Counted from the stretch's first letter, positions 26,632 through 35,473 are shown. The stretch: 35,514 nucleotides of DNA from Candidatus Magnetominusculus xianensis (GCA_001541255.1 LNQR01000023.1:1-35514), one strand, 5' to 3'. The notes: generated by a model not told the origin, from the sequence alone. Translations and numbers: made by a program.

Positions 26632-27825
26632 TTATCTGTCACATTCACCCAAGACTACATCGATGGAGCCAATATTAGCGACAACATCGGCAATAAAACC
26701 CCCTTCACACAGCCGCGGCAGTGCTGCAACATGTATAAAGGACGGGGACCTGATTCTCATCCTGTAGGGCTTCCCTGTGCCGTCACTTATGATATAAAAT
26801 CCCAGTTCGCCCTTAGGCACCTCAGTGGCAACATACACCTCGCCTTGCGGGGCGGTCATCGGGCCTTTTGTTATCAGCGTAAAGTGATGAATGAGCGATT
26901 CCATGTTATTAAGCACCTTGTCCTTTGGCGGCAGGGTGTACTTGGGCGAATCAGATGACATTATCGGCCCGGTTGGCAGGGCCTCTATGCACTGCTTTAC
27001 AATGCTGTTAGACTGCCTTAGCTCTTCCATGCGGCAGAGATACCTGTCATAGACATCGCCGTTTTTCCCGATGGGTACTTCAAACCGAACTAAGTCATAG
27101 GCGTCATAGGGAAAATGCTTTCGTATGTCATAGTCAACGCCGCTACCGCGCAAAGCTGCACCCGACAGACCATAGTTTATGGCCTCCTCGGCAGAGATAA
27201 TCCCAACTCCTACCGTGCGCTTAAGCCAGATTCTGTTAACATTTATCAGTGTCTCATACTCTTCAATCTTCGAGGGAAACTCTTCTGTGAACTGGTAGAG
27301 CGTGTCAATGAACTCCTGTGACACATCGTTCCTGACGCCCCCGATACGCGGGTATGTTACGGTAAGCCGCGCGCCGCATAGCATCTCAAAAAGTTCAAGC
27401 AGCCGCTCCCTCTCTCTGAAGGCGTAAAGAAATACGGTCATTGCCCCGATGTCAAGGGCGTGAGTTGCCAGCCACAACAGGTGACTGGATATTCTTGACA
27501 TCTCTGACACCATCGTCCGTATGTACTTGGCCCTCAGCGGCGGGTCAATATCAAACAGCCTTTCAACTGCAATGCAGTAGCCCACATCGTTTGTCATCGA
27601 CGATATGTAGTCAAGCCTGTCCATCAGCGGGATTGACTGAAGATACGTCATCCCTTCGGCCAGCTTTTCTGTACCGCGGTGCAGGTAGCCCACAAAAGGG
27701 GTACATTTGACTATGGTCTCACCGCTTACCTCAAGTCTGAGGCGAAGCACACCGTGCGTGGAAGGGTGCTGCGGCCCCATGTTGAGGACCATCTCTTTTG
27801 TCTTTAATTCTTTTGTCTCATCCAT
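26632..27825 (-). CDS. nuoD: NADH-quinone oxidoreductase subunit D
   Basis: The 49-kDa-type subunit that forms the quinone site with NuoB. I use the ATG at 27825 (397 aa), because the upstream part of the frame would overlap nuoC and is not conserved-looking. Hallmarks are [14 protein letters not shown] near the N-terminus, [21 protein letters not shown], and C-terminal [14 protein letters not shown] and DVVLGECDR at the very end. It follows nuoC by 19 nt as a separate gene; in some bacteria C and D are fused, here they are not. Confidence 0.96.
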   Translation of the reverse strand: MDETKELKTKEMVLNMGPQHPSTHGVLRLRLEVSGETIVKCTPFVGYLHRGTEKLAEGMTYLQSIPLMDRLDYISSMTNDVGYCIAVERLFDIDPPLRAKYIRTMVSEMSRISSHLLWLATHALDIGAMTVFLYAFRERERLLELFEMLCGARLTVTYPRIGGVRNDVSQEFIDTLYQFTEEFPSKIEEYETLINVNRIWLKRTVGVGIISAEEAINYGLSGAALRGSGVDYDIRKHFPYDAYDLVRFEVPIGKNGDVYDRYLCRMEELRQSNSIVKQCIEALPTGPIMSSDSPKYTLPPKDKVLNNMESLIHHFTLITKGPMTAPQGEVYVATEVPKGELGFYIISDGTGKPYRMRIRSPSFIHVAALPRLCEGGFIADVVANIGSIDVVLGECDR

Positions 27826-27844
27826 CACGTTAATTATGCACTTC

Positions 27845-28387
27845 CTATTTATACCAGCCGAATTTCTTGAAGTCTTCAGCCTTTTTGAGCACTTCCCTAA
27901 ATCCGCCCCATTCTGCGCCTGGGTCATCTTCCGGGCCTGCCGTAGGGTAGTCCTTTCTCATTGGATAACCGTCCCAGTCTTCGGGCATGAGTATCCTTCG
28001 TAAATCAGGATGCCCATCAAAGACTATACCGTACATATCAAAGCATTCCCTTTCGTGCCAGTCGGCGGTCTTCCAGACGCTGACAACACTCTGTATGGAT
28101 TCTTTATCGCTGACCTGAACGTTCAGCCTTAGTGAATGCCTGTGGGTTATTGAGTATAAATTATATACAACCTCAAATCGAGGGTTCTTAATCTTTTTAT
28201 AATCGACACCGCAGAGGTCCTTCAATAAATCAAACTTGAACTCGGGGGCATCGTGCAGGCGGCGGGCAATCTGAAGGATATTGTCTTTTTTCAGCGTAAC
28301 GCCGGTCTGAGCGCGAAATTCCTTTACCGCGATGACATCATCGGCGAACTCGCCCTTTAAGGTCTCGGCTATTTTAGGGGGCTCCAC
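27845..28387 (-). CDS. nuoC: NADH-quinone oxidoreductase subunit C
   Basis: The 30-kDa-type subunit, 180 aa. Conserved sequence [19 protein letters not shown] (about residues 107-125) and [19 protein letters not shown] (about 134-152) identify it. The start is GTG at 28387, inside the end of nuoB (19-nt overlap), with a GAGAGGA ribosome site. The overlap implies coupled translation of B and C. Confidence 0.95.
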   Translation of the reverse strand: MEPPKIAETLKGEFADDVIAVKEFRAQTGVTLKKDNILQIARRLHDAPEFKFDLLKDLCGVDYKKIKNPRFEVVYNLYSITHRHSLRLNVQVSDKESIQSVVSVWKTADWHERECFDMYGIVFDGHPDLRRILMPEDWDGYPMRKDYPTAGPEDDPGAEWGGFREVLKKAEDFKKFGWYK

Positions 28388-28890
28388 CGCATCCTCTCTT
28401 TCATAATAATCTCTTGCAGCTTTATCAGGCCGTTAAAAAGCGCCTCGGGCCTGGGCGGACACCCGGGTATATACACATCAACCGGCAGAAACAAGTCACA
28501 CCCCTGAACAACGCTATAAGTCCTGTAGACATTGCCCGAGCAGGCGCAGCTCCCCATAGCAACGACGTATCGTGGTTCGGGCATCTGGTCATATACCTTC
28601 CTGACGATAGGGGCCATCTTTTTTGTCACCGTACCGGCCACAATCATGCAGTCAGCCTGACGCGGCGACCCGCGGAAGATAATCCCAAGCCGGTCAAGGT
28701 CGTAGTGGCTTGAGCCGGCGGCCATCATCTCGATTGCGCAGCAGGCAAGCCCAAATGTTACAGGCCACAGCGATGACTTACGCCCCCAGTTGATAAACTT
28801 ATCCAGCGTAGTAATAATAGTATTGGCTCCGGGGATTACCTTAATCCCCTCTTCGACATCGACAAGCCCCAAGGTTCCATCAATTAACAT
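28369..28890 (-). CDS. nuoB: NADH-quinone oxidoreductase subunit B
   Basis: The 20-kDa-type subunit carrying cluster N2, the electron donor to quinone, 173 aa. The N2 ligands are visible: the tandem cysteines in [11 protein letters not shown], then MGSCACSG and [10 protein letters not shown]. The N-terminus is a little longer than in minimal homologues. It overlaps nuoC at the 3' end and lies 33 nt downstream of nuoA. Confidence 0.96.
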   Translation of the reverse strand: MLIDGTLGLVDVEEGIKVIPGANTIITTLDKFINWGRKSSLWPVTFGLACCAIEMMAAGSSHYDLDRLGIIFRGSPRQADCMIVAGTVTKKMAPIVRKVYDQMPEPRYVVAMGSCACSGNVYRTYSVVQGCDLFLPVDVYIPGCPPRPEALFNGLIKLQEIIMKERMRWSPLK

Positions 28891-28923
28891 GGCAACGCCC
28901 TATCCTTGCAGCAATTAAACGTG

Positions 28924-29295
28924 TTAATCCCAGAGAAAGGCATCTTTCCTCCACGCGTAGATATATCCTATTACCAGCACCACAATGAACAGTATCATCT
29001 CGATGAAGGCATAGAGGCCGATTTTATCAAACGACACGGCCCAGGGATAGAGGAACACGGCCTCGACATCGAACACAACGAACAGTATGGCAATGATGTA
29101 GTATTGCACAGAAAACTTTTGGCGCGGCTCACCCTCCGGCACCATACCGGACTCATAGGTAGAGAGCTTCTCGTCATATGGCCTGCGCGGTCTGAGGATA
29201 TAGCCAAAGAGGAGACTCCCGAGGCCAAAGCCAAGCGCGATAATCAAAAAAATCAATACCGGTAAGTAACCAACCGGTGTATATGTACCAGGCAT
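28924..29295 (-). CDS. nuoA: NADH-quinone oxidoreductase subunit A
   Basis: First gene of the operon. The ATG at 29295 (123 aa) is preferred over the frame start at 29334, since a GGGTGG ribosome site lies 7 nt before it and the protein then begins right before the first membrane helix. Three helices are seen (about residues 10-32, 66-86 and 93-113). RPYDEKLSTYESGMVPEG and FDVEAVFLYPWA are the conserved loop and second-helix motifs. The promoter and leader elements are at 29322-29454. Confidence 0.95.
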   Translation of the reverse strand: MPGTYTPVGYLPVLIFLIIALGFGLGSLLFGYILRPRRPYDEKLSTYESGMVPEGEPRQKFSVQYYIIAILFVVFDVEAVFLYPWAVSFDKIGLYAFIEMILFIVVLVIGYIYAWRKDAFLWD

Positions 29296-29321
29296 ATTAA
29301 AACCACCCTCGCTTAACCATG

Positions 29322-29350
29322 CGCATTCGGTCAACTGGTCAACCGATGCG
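29322..29350 (-). promoter_or_regulatory. Imperfect hairpin in the nuo operon leader
   Basis: CGCATTCGGT (29322-29331) and ACCGATGCG (29342-29350) pair with a single bulged base around a 10-nt loop. The loop region also holds a direct repeat GGTCAAC-T-GGTCAAC (29329-29343). It lies between the predicted transcription start and nuoA, so it would be in the 5' untranslated RNA, about 27 nt from the start codon. A regulatory role is only inferred. Confidence 0.35.
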
Positions 29351-29390
29351 AATTACCACTAATCGGGCAGACACCCGCACTTGCAGGTAT

Positions 29391-29420
29391 ATTAAACATC
29401 AATAGCTCAGACATTGTCAA
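29391..29420 (-). promoter_or_regulatory. Putative sigma-70 promoter of the nuo operon
   Basis: On the - strand a consensus -35 box TTGACA (complement of 29415-29420), an 18-nt spacer and TTTAAT (complement of 29391-29396) would start transcription near 29384, giving a leader of about 90 nt before nuoA. One -35 match is perfect and the -10 matches five of six. Confidence 0.5.
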
Positions 29421-29440
29421 CAACAAAATTGCAACTATAC

Positions 29441-29454
29441 GTGATTTATATCAC
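29441..29454. promoter_or_regulatory. Crp/Fnr-family operator upstream of nuoA
   Basis: GTGATTTATATCAC is a perfect GTGA-N6-TCAC palindrome, with outer pairs fitting the Crp half-site core. Its centre lies about 63 nt before the predicted nuo transcription start, close to the -61.5 class I activator position. It is about 104 nt before the putative mlaD-like start on the other strand. The regulator is not in the window. Confidence 0.5.
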
Positions 29455-29514
29455 ACGAAATAATTTTTCAATGATATGTTGACCTTCAAGTTCACCGCAT
29501 TTTTTGGCTCTGCC

Positions 29515-29545
29515 TTGTTAAAACAATTCCAAGTTATGTTAGAAT
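29515..29545 (+). promoter_or_regulatory. Possible promoter of the MCE-protein operon
   Basis: TTGTTA (29515-29520) and TAGAAT (29540-29545) are separated by 19 nt, slightly long. A GGTGAG ribosome site precedes the ATG at 29572. The match is modest, but the position in a divergent intergenic region demands a promoter here. Confidence 0.3.
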
Positions 29546-29571
29546 AGCACTGATTGGGAACCTGGTGAGTT

Positions 29572-30480
29572 ATGGCATCATATATTAAAGAAGAAATTAA
29601 GGCAGGCGTTGTGATTGTAACTACGCTGCTGATTATCAGTGTTTTTGTGATTCTGGTAGGCGGCGGGCAGTTTACTAACAAGTACGACATCTATTACGTC
29701 AAGCTCAAGGACGTAGCAGGCATCGACGTAGGCTCACAGATACGATTGGGCGGCATGAGAGTCGGCAAGATAACAAATATTATCATCCCCAATAACGCTA
29801 ATGAACCCCTGACTATAGTCCTCGGCATTAATAAGGGCACCAAACTCTACAAGGGAACGAGGGCAATAATATCACAGATAGGTTTTGTAGGGGAAATCTA
29901 TCTGGCGCTCTCGCTTGGTGATGTCGCCAACACAAAAATTGAACAAGGTTCAACCATTCCCTCAGAGGACTCTGTACAGTTTGCTGATTTACTGATAAAA
30001 CTGGCTAAGGCAACTGAATCCTTTGATAAGCTCCTGGTTGATGTCGATAAGGTATTCAGCGAGAAAAACCAGAAACAAGTCGAAGACATCCTCGTTAACA
30101 CAAACAAGGCCGCCATAACCACGCGTGTTGAAATACAGAACATCTCCAGTTCACTGACAAAGACATTTTCAGAAATGGAAGGTGTGATGAAAGAACTAAA
30201 CGAGATATTAAAAGGCAACAAAGGCGAAATCGCAGTGATGTTAAAGACTATAACACAAGAGGTTCGAAGCATCGGCAGCATGGTTAAGGCATTTGAAAAG
30301 ACATCCAACTCGTTGACAAAGACATCTAATTCTGTGAGCAGTGCAGTTGAAGATCAATCACAAAACATAACAGAGCTTATGAAAAACATAAACACAACAC
30401 TGGAAGACCTGCAGGGCGTCTTGCAGGAAATCAAAAACAAACCCTGGAGTCTCATTTATAAGGACAAAGAAGATGAATAA
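29572..30480 (+). CDS. MCE-domain lipid transport protein (MlaD-like)
   Basis: A 302-aa periplasmic protein held by one N-terminal membrane helix (about residues 12-32). The MCE domain spans about 38-115, with DVAGIDVGSQIRLGGMRVGK typical of the family. A long helical coiled-coil region (about 135-285) and the short conserved end NKPWSLIYKDK follow. MCE proteins form rings that carry lipids between inner and outer membranes as part of ABC systems such as Mla. The partner lipoprotein overlaps its 3' end by 8 nt, but no MlaE permease or MlaF ATPase gene is present in the window. Confidence 0.88.
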   Translation: MASYIKEEIKAGVVIVTTLLIISVFVILVGGGQFTNKYDIYYVKLKDVAGIDVGSQIRLGGMRVGKITNIIIPNNANEPLTIVLGINKGTKLYKGTRAIISQIGFVGEIYLALSLGDVANTKIEQGSTIPSEDSVQFADLLIKLAKATESFDKLLVDVDKVFSEKNQKQVEDILVNTNKAAITTRVEIQNISSSLTKTFSEMEGVMKELNEILKGNKGEIAVMLKTITQEVRSIGSMVKAFEKTSNSLTKTSNSVSSAVEDQSQNITELMKNINTTLEDLQGVLQEIKNKPWSLIYKDKEDE

Positions 30481-31084
30481 GAAATCTCTGATGCTGTTGA
30501 TTGCCATAACCATAACGGTCAATATTTCATGTGCAACAATGCCGGATACAAAGATTTACAGCCTTGATATACACTACGACATGACAACAAAGGGCGAACT
30601 CAAACCAGATATTCCAATAGTCATCGTTGTCGATTCACCGCGTTATCTATCGCAGGCATTTATGGCCGTGCGGTCATCGCCCTATACGCTGACAATTATG
30701 AAATACTCGAAATGGCAGTCCCCGCCATCAACTATGGTGGCCGAGGAGCTGAAAAAGGCGCTGTATTCGATTGGGTTTTTCAAGGACATCCGGATTGCCG
30801 GAATTGTAAAGCAGAATTTTTATTCACTTAGGATACACCTGACACGGTTTGAACAATTTGACGAACTTGCTGCATCTTATGGCATATTGTCGCTTGACGT
30901 TGACCTCTTGTCACCTGAAGGGGTAAATCTCTATCACAACACATTCTCAAAGAAAATCAAGCTTTACAGCTCTGATGACTACACAGCCCTCGCTGCTGGT
31001 CTCAGCGCAGCACTAAAAGATGTGATGGACGAGCTTCGCACTGCAACCGCTAAGGCAATTACTGAAAAGGAATCAAAAAAATAG
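30473..31084 (+). CDS. ABC-transport auxiliary lipoprotein (PqiC/YmbA-like)
   Basis: 203 aa with an N-terminal hydrophobic segment ending in NISC at residue 20, a probable but weak lipobox (Asn at the -3 position). The body fits the ABC-type transport auxiliary component family: an early KIYSLDI strand, IPIVIVVDSPRYLSQAFMAVR, a YSKWQSPP motif (about residues 79-86), and a C-terminal helix. Such lipoproteins work with MCE proteins at the outer membrane. The gene overlaps the MCE gene by 8 nt, which supports a joint function. Confidence 0.75.
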   Translation: MNKKSLMLLIAITITVNISCATMPDTKIYSLDIHYDMTTKGELKPDIPIVIVVDSPRYLSQAFMAVRSSPYTLTIMKYSKWQSPPSTMVAEELKKALYSIGFFKDIRIAGIVKQNFYSLRIHLTRFEQFDELAASYGILSLDVDLLSPEGVNLYHNTFSKKIKLYSSDDYTALAAGLSAALKDVMDELRTATAKAITEKESKK

Positions 31085-31126
31085 TCATCCACCTTATGGT
31101 ACTATTTTTGCGGGGCTTGCCGGATT

Positions 31127-32965
31127 ATGAAAAAATGGTTATCCTGTAATACAAGAGATAAGGCTTCGGCTCGTGTGAGGCTTTACGCACTAGTGTTGCT
31201 GTTAGCTGCAATTGCTGCTTACAGCCCAGTTTGGAACAACGATTTCGTTAGCTATGACGATTATAAGTACACGAAAGAAAACCCGTACATTAAGGACGGC
31301 CTTACCATTGAATCCATTAAATGGGCTTTTGGTACATTCTATTTTTCTAATTGGCATCCCATTACATGGATTTCCCATATGGCAGATATTTCGCTTTATG
31401 GTTTTGGGTCAAGCGGACATCATCTAACGAGCCTGTTAATTCACGCTATTAATGGGATTTTGCTGTTTTTTGTACTCTATTCTCTGACAAATGCCCCAGG
31501 CAATTCAACCGGCTCAACAAGTACAACTCTTGCGTGTGTCTTTGCCGCAGCGCTTTTTGCCGTTCATCCTCTGAATGTCGAATCTGTAGCATGGGTGGCA
31601 GAGAGAAAGAATGTCTTGTGTGCATTTTTCTGGTTTACCTCGCTTATAGCATATGACCGGTATGTCAGAAGTCAGACACTTGCTAGGTATTTAATCGTTT
31701 TACTGCTTTTTTCTCTGGCCCTGATGTCAAAACCGATGGCGGTGACCCTTCCATTTACGCTTTTACTGATTGATTACTGGCCGTTAGGACGTTTTAGTGC
31801 GGGGCATTCTGTCATCAATAAATACCCTGTGACAGGCATGATTGCCGAGAAAATCCCTTTTTTTCTCCTGTCATTTGTGTCATCAGTGCTAACCATACAC
31901 GCGCAAAGGCAGGAGGGCGCTATTATATCTTTTGGTACACTACCGCTGTCCACTCGTGTTGTAAACGCGATAATGTCATATGCCATATATATCAAAAAAC
32001 TATTCATCCCCACTAATTTGGCTGTGTTCTACCCATATATAGAGGAAAAATCACATGTGGTTATCGTGTTTACTGCCTTAGCACTGATAGGGCTGACAGT
32101 CTTTGTGTTTATCAAAAGGAAAACTGCCCCATATCTGCTGATGGGATGGCTTTGGTATTTGGGCACTCTTGTGCCGGTAATTCAAATCGTGCAGGTGGGG
32201 TCTGCCTCGATGGCAGACCGGTACATGTACATCCCAGCAGTTGGGCTGTTTATTATGATTGCATGGGGCGGCAGCGCTGTCATAGCACAGGCCAGAATGA
32301 TCAAAGTCATAGCAGTAGTAGTCATTGTCTTGTTGATGATTATCACGTTTCGGCAAACAGGGTATTGGAGGGATTCAATAACTCTATATCAACACGCCAT
32401 AGATGTCACAACAGGTAACTACCTGGCGCACAACAACTACGGTCAGATACTCATGAAGCAGGGCAGGCTTGATGAGTCCGCCGTTCAATTTAAAAAAGGC
32501 CTTGATATTATGCCATCAAACAACGAACTGAACTATAATATGTGGAAGGTACTCTCAGCAAAAGGCATCCCCGATGAAAAGTATCTAATAAATGCCTCTG
32601 CCATATGGTTTCAGGGTGATGAGGCTGTCCTGTATAAAAATGCCGGTATAAACTATTTTAACAAGGCACAGTACGATGACGCCGTGGGTTTTTTCCTAAA
32701 ATCCCTGCTAATCAACAAAAAAGACGCTGAGGTGTTTAACTATCTGGGAATGGCGCTGCAGGAAAAAGGTCAACACAAAGAGGCTATCCTGACCTTTAAT
32801 AAGGCACTAGGGCTTTTACCCAACAGTGCTGTCCTTCATTTTAACAAGGCGGCGGCATTAGTTAAGGCCGGGGATGTTAAGGCGGCTGTCGTTGAGCTAA
32901 AAGAATCCCTGCGTCTTGACCCGGAAAACAAACCAGCCCAGCAAATGCTCAAAGAAATCGGGTAA
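31127..32965 (+). CDS. TMTC-like GT-C membrane protein with C-terminal TPR repeats (copy 1)
   Basis: A 612-aa protein with about ten or eleven membrane helices (residues ~18-410) and TPR-type repeats in the last ~190 residues, where the FNKAQYDDAVGFFLKSLLIN, ALQEKGQHKEAILTFNKAL and AALVKAGDVKAAVVELKESL units are visible. The first loop carries an acidic YDDY motif (Asp44, Asp45), as in GT-C glycosyltransferases. WHPITWISHM, VESVAWVAERKNVL and MSKPMAVTLPF are shared with TMTC-type O-mannosyltransferases and their bacterial relatives. It probably transfers a sugar from a lipid carrier on the periplasmic side; substrate unknown. No clear ribosome site precedes the ATG. A close relative follows at 33017. 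Confidence 0.75.
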   Translation: MKKWLSCNTRDKASARVRLYALVLLLAAIAAYSPVWNNDFVSYDDYKYTKENPYIKDGLTIESIKWAFGTFYFSNWHPITWISHMADISLYGFGSSGHHLTSLLIHAINGILLFFVLYSLTNAPGNSTGSTSTTLACVFAAALFAVHPLNVESVAWVAERKNVLCAFFWFTSLIAYDRYVRSQTLARYLIVLLLFSLALMSKPMAVTLPFTLLLIDYWPLGRFSAGHSVINKYPVTGMIAEKIPFFLLSFVSSVLTIHAQRQEGAIISFGTLPLSTRVVNAIMSYAIYIKKLFIPTNLAVFYPYIEEKSHVVIVFTALALIGLTVFVFIKRKTAPYLLMGWLWYLGTLVPVIQIVQVGSASMADRYMYIPAVGLFIMIAWGGSAVIAQARMIKVIAVVVIVLLMIITFRQTGYWRDSITLYQHAIDVTTGNYLAHNNYGQILMKQGRLDESAVQFKKGLDIMPSNNELNYNMWKVLSAKGIPDEKYLINASAIWFQGDEAVLYKNAGINYFNKAQYDDAVGFFLKSLLINKKDAEVFNYLGMALQEKGQHKEAILTFNKALGLLPNSAVLHFNKAAALVKAGDVKAAVVELKESLRLDPENKPAQQMLKEIG

Positions 32966-32981
32966 GAGAGCCGTGGCTGCA

Positions 32982-33010
32982 TTGCCCCAAACCGGGCAAA
33001 CAGGTATAAT
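32982..33010 (+). promoter_or_regulatory. Putative promoter for a leaderless transcript of the second TMTC-like gene
   Basis: TTGCCC (32982-32987), 17 nt and a perfect TATAAT (33005-33010) end only 6 nt before the ATG at 33017. Transcription would start at or next to the start codon. No Shine-Dalgarno sequence is present. TTGCCC-N6-GGGCAA is also a 6-bp inverted repeat across the -35 box. Confidence 0.5.
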
Positions 33011-33016
33011 AGCGCT

Positions 33017-34756
33017 ATGGACAGCGAGCGCAGACTAATACATATAATTATACTAATACTTATATCGGCTACATTTCTTTGTTATTTGCCGTTGAGACAT
33101 AATGATTTTGTCACGTATGACGACTACGACTATATCGTTAATAATACACAAATCCACTCAGGACTTAACATAGAAAACATCAGATGGGCCTTTAAAACCT
33201 CATATTTTTCATATTGGCATCCGCTTGCATGGCTTTCCCATATGACAGACATTGAACTGTTTGGCCTGAATCCGAAGGGACATCACCTGATGAATTTACT
33301 CATTCATATCACCAATACGGTGCTGCTGTTTTTGTGTCTGAGGCTGATGACGGGCAGGATATGGGAGAGTGTCTTTGTGGCGGTGTTGTTTGCACTGCAT
33401 CCGATGAGTGTCGATTCTGTGGCGTGGGCGGCAGAGAGGAAAAACGTTCTATCAACGTTTTTTTGGTTTTTGATCTTTATTTTTTATGTTTACTATGTAC
33501 AGCGTCCTGTGTTGTGGAAATATTTATGCGTGGGTTGCACCTATGTCTTCGGGCTTATGTCAAAGCCGATGCTTGTTACAGTGCCATTTTTACTGCTGGT
33601 GTTGGACTATTGGCCGCTGGGGCGATATAAGCAGGGAAAATATGTAGATTTAATAATTGAGAAAATCCCGCTTATTATACTTAGCGCGCTTTCTCTTTTT
33701 ATAACAATCCTGCCTGAATGGACAATTGGTACGGTAATTCCACTTGAGACGTTACCAATGAGTGCAAGAATAATCAGGGCAATAAACTCCTTAACAGGGT
33801 ACTTAATTCATATGGTAAGCCCTACACAGCTTACGGTGCTGTATCCATATATCAAGTTATGGCCGTGGTGGCAGACCCTTGTATCGGTTGTGTTTTTAGT
33901 ATCTGCTACTGTTACAGCCATAGTCACACGAAAGAAACATCCATATTTGATTGTTGGATGGTTTTGGTATTTAGGCACAATGGTACCGATTTTACAGATA
34001 TTCCAAGTAAATGTATCACCGATGGCTGACCGTTATACGTATGTACCGGTTGTAGGGATTTTCATTGTAATTGCGTGGGGGATGTGGGATATTGCAGAGA
34101 GGATATTTAAAAATAGGTCTGTTTATTTAACGGTTATCATAGTAGTTGCAGCCGTATCAGGGGCATTAACGTGGAGACAAATTGGGTATTGGAGGGACTC
34201 AGGGACACTGTACAAACACGCTATTGATGTAACAGAGTTTAATTATATGGCATATAACAACTATGGTGTATATCTGATGGAAAGCGGCAAGGTGGATGAG
34301 GCACTGGTTCAATTTGACAAGGGGCTGCAGATAGTCCCGTATAATGATGAGTTAAACTACAACATGGGCACTGCCCTCATCGCTAAGGGCAAGAGACAGG
34401 AGGCACAAAGGTATCTGCTTGGTTCAGCGCGTATGTGGTATAAAGGGGACAGGACTGAGTTTTATAAAAATCTTGTTTCCACTATGCTGGCAGAAAAGAG
34501 ATATAGTGAGGCCATTGAATTTATAACAAAGGTAATCCTTATCAATCCGAAAGACGTGGGGAATTTGAAACAGTTGTCAGCGGCATTAGAGGGCATGCAA
34601 AGGTATGGCGAGGCACTAGGGGCGATAGAAAAAGGGATTACACTATTACCAAAAGACACTGATTTATTACACAGAAAAGCCATGATTCTGGAAAAAATGG
34701 GAGAAAAGGCGGCGGCTGAGGCGGCCTTAAGAGAGGCTTTGACCGTATCTAAGTAA
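33017..34756 (+). CDS. TMTC-like GT-C membrane protein with C-terminal TPR repeats (copy 2)
   Basis: A 579-aa paralogue of the preceding gene with the same layout: acidic YDDY motif at Asp35-Asp36, WHPLAWLSHMTD, VDSVAWAAERKNVLSTFFW, MSKPMLVTVPFLLLVLDYWP, a late MADRYTYVPVVG, about ten membrane helices, then TPR units from about residue 400 (YNNYGVYLMESGKVDEALVQ, ALEGMQRYGEALGAIEKGI, ILEKMGEKAAAEAALREALT). The two copies are parallel and 51 nt apart, so tandem duplication followed by clear divergence is likely. The predicted activity is glycosyl transfer from a polyprenyl carrier at the periplasmic face, inferred from family only. A TATAAT box lies 6 nt upstream, and no ribosome site is seen. 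Confidence 0.75.
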   Translation: MDSERRLIHIIILILISATFLCYLPLRHNDFVTYDDYDYIVNNTQIHSGLNIENIRWAFKTSYFSYWHPLAWLSHMTDIELFGLNPKGHHLMNLLIHITNTVLLFLCLRLMTGRIWESVFVAVLFALHPMSVDSVAWAAERKNVLSTFFWFLIFIFYVYYVQRPVLWKYLCVGCTYVFGLMSKPMLVTVPFLLLVLDYWPLGRYKQGKYVDLIIEKIPLIILSALSLFITILPEWTIGTVIPLETLPMSARIIRAINSLTGYLIHMVSPTQLTVLYPYIKLWPWWQTLVSVVFLVSATVTAIVTRKKHPYLIVGWFWYLGTMVPILQIFQVNVSPMADRYTYVPVVGIFIVIAWGMWDIAERIFKNRSVYLTVIIVVAAVSGALTWRQIGYWRDSGTLYKHAIDVTEFNYMAYNNYGVYLMESGKVDEALVQFDKGLQIVPYNDELNYNMGTALIAKGKRQEAQRYLLGSARMWYKGDRTEFYKNLVSTMLAEKRYSEAIEFITKVILINPKDVGNLKQLSAALEGMQRYGEALGAIEKGITLLPKDTDLLHRKAMILEKMGEKAAAEAALREALTVSK

Positions 34757-34871
34757 CGGACATGGGGCAGACGATTTACGAAGGGAGAAGCGTTGCTCTT
34801 TACAAAAACCCCATAAATATGTGATAATAAATATAAGATTATCCTCTTGAAACTAAAGGAGGTACCAGAGA

Positions 34872-35222
34872 ATGATAGACAGGAGAAAAGGCCCTGATAA
34901 GATAGTGAAATCCATAAAATGGGCTATCACATCGTGCTGGCTTATGCTTTTTGTTGTATGGTCGTATGTATATTACGCAAGACCAGAACAAGCAACAATC
35001 TTTGACCCACACGGCATATACAACAAGGCAAGGTCATACTGGGATATCTCCATGTTGAAAAAGGCATTTATCGCGATAAATGTCCTGCTGCTAATATCAC
35101 TAATCGGTCTGGCTGTAAGCACATTAAGGCACAACAGAAGTACAGACAAGGTCCCAACAACGCTAGTAATTATGTTAGCCATGTCGATTATAGGGATGGC
35201 TATTATTTATTTCCAGTTTTAG
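34872..35222 (+). CDS. Small three-helix membrane protein, unknown
   Basis: A 116-aa protein with a strong AAAGGAGG ribosome site 12 nt before the ATG, so it is clearly translated. Hydrophobic helices lie at about residues 17-35, 63-82 and 96-114. The loop between the first two (about 36-60) has aromatic and charged residues with FDPHGIYNKARSYWD. The N-terminus is basic, so it probably faces the cytoplasm. No known family is recognised. It follows the second TMTC-like gene by 115 nt, and whether it shares its transcript is unclear. Confidence 0.7.
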   Translation: MIDRRKGPDKIVKSIKWAITSCWLMLFVVWSYVYYARPEQATIFDPHGIYNKARSYWDISMLKKAFIAINVLLLISLIGLAVSTLRHNRSTDKVPTTLVIMLAMSIIGMAIIYFQF

Positions 35223-35246
35223 GCCATAGTTTACATGACAGATATG

Positions 35247-35276
35247 TTGCAGATACCACAGAGGCTGTGGTACAAT
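35247..35276 (+). promoter_or_regulatory. Putative promoter of tRNA-Thr with palindromic spacer
   Basis: TTGCAG (35247-35252), 18 nt and TACAAT (35271-35276) lie 11 nt before the tRNA. A perfect 8-bp inverted repeat, TACCACAG-AGG-CTGTGGTA (35254-35272), fills the spacer and enters the -10 box, so it could be an operator. Confidence 0.45.
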
Positions 35277-35287
35277 GCCCAAGTTAA

Positions 35288-35359
35288 GCCGGGATAGCAC
35301 AGTGGTAGTGCAGCTGATTCGTAATCAGCAGGTCGAGGGTTCAAATCCCTTTCCCGGCT
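35288..35359 (+). tRNA. tRNA-Thr(CGT)
   Basis: The acceptor strands GCCGGGA (35288-35294) and TCCCGGC (35352-35358) pair perfectly, with discriminator T at 35359. The anticodon arm is GCTGA-TTCGTAA-TCAGC, so the anticodon is CGT, which reads ACG (Thr). The D-arm and a T-arm with GGTTCAAATCC are intact. CCA is not encoded. Confidence 0.95.
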
Positions 35360-35473
35360 TCCTTTATTTTCTATAATAACAATGACTTAACATTTAATAT
35401 ACTCAAAAAACACCGTCACCAGACCTGAGCTGTGATATCAATAGTGGACACCAAATTCTTCATGCCACAGTTC

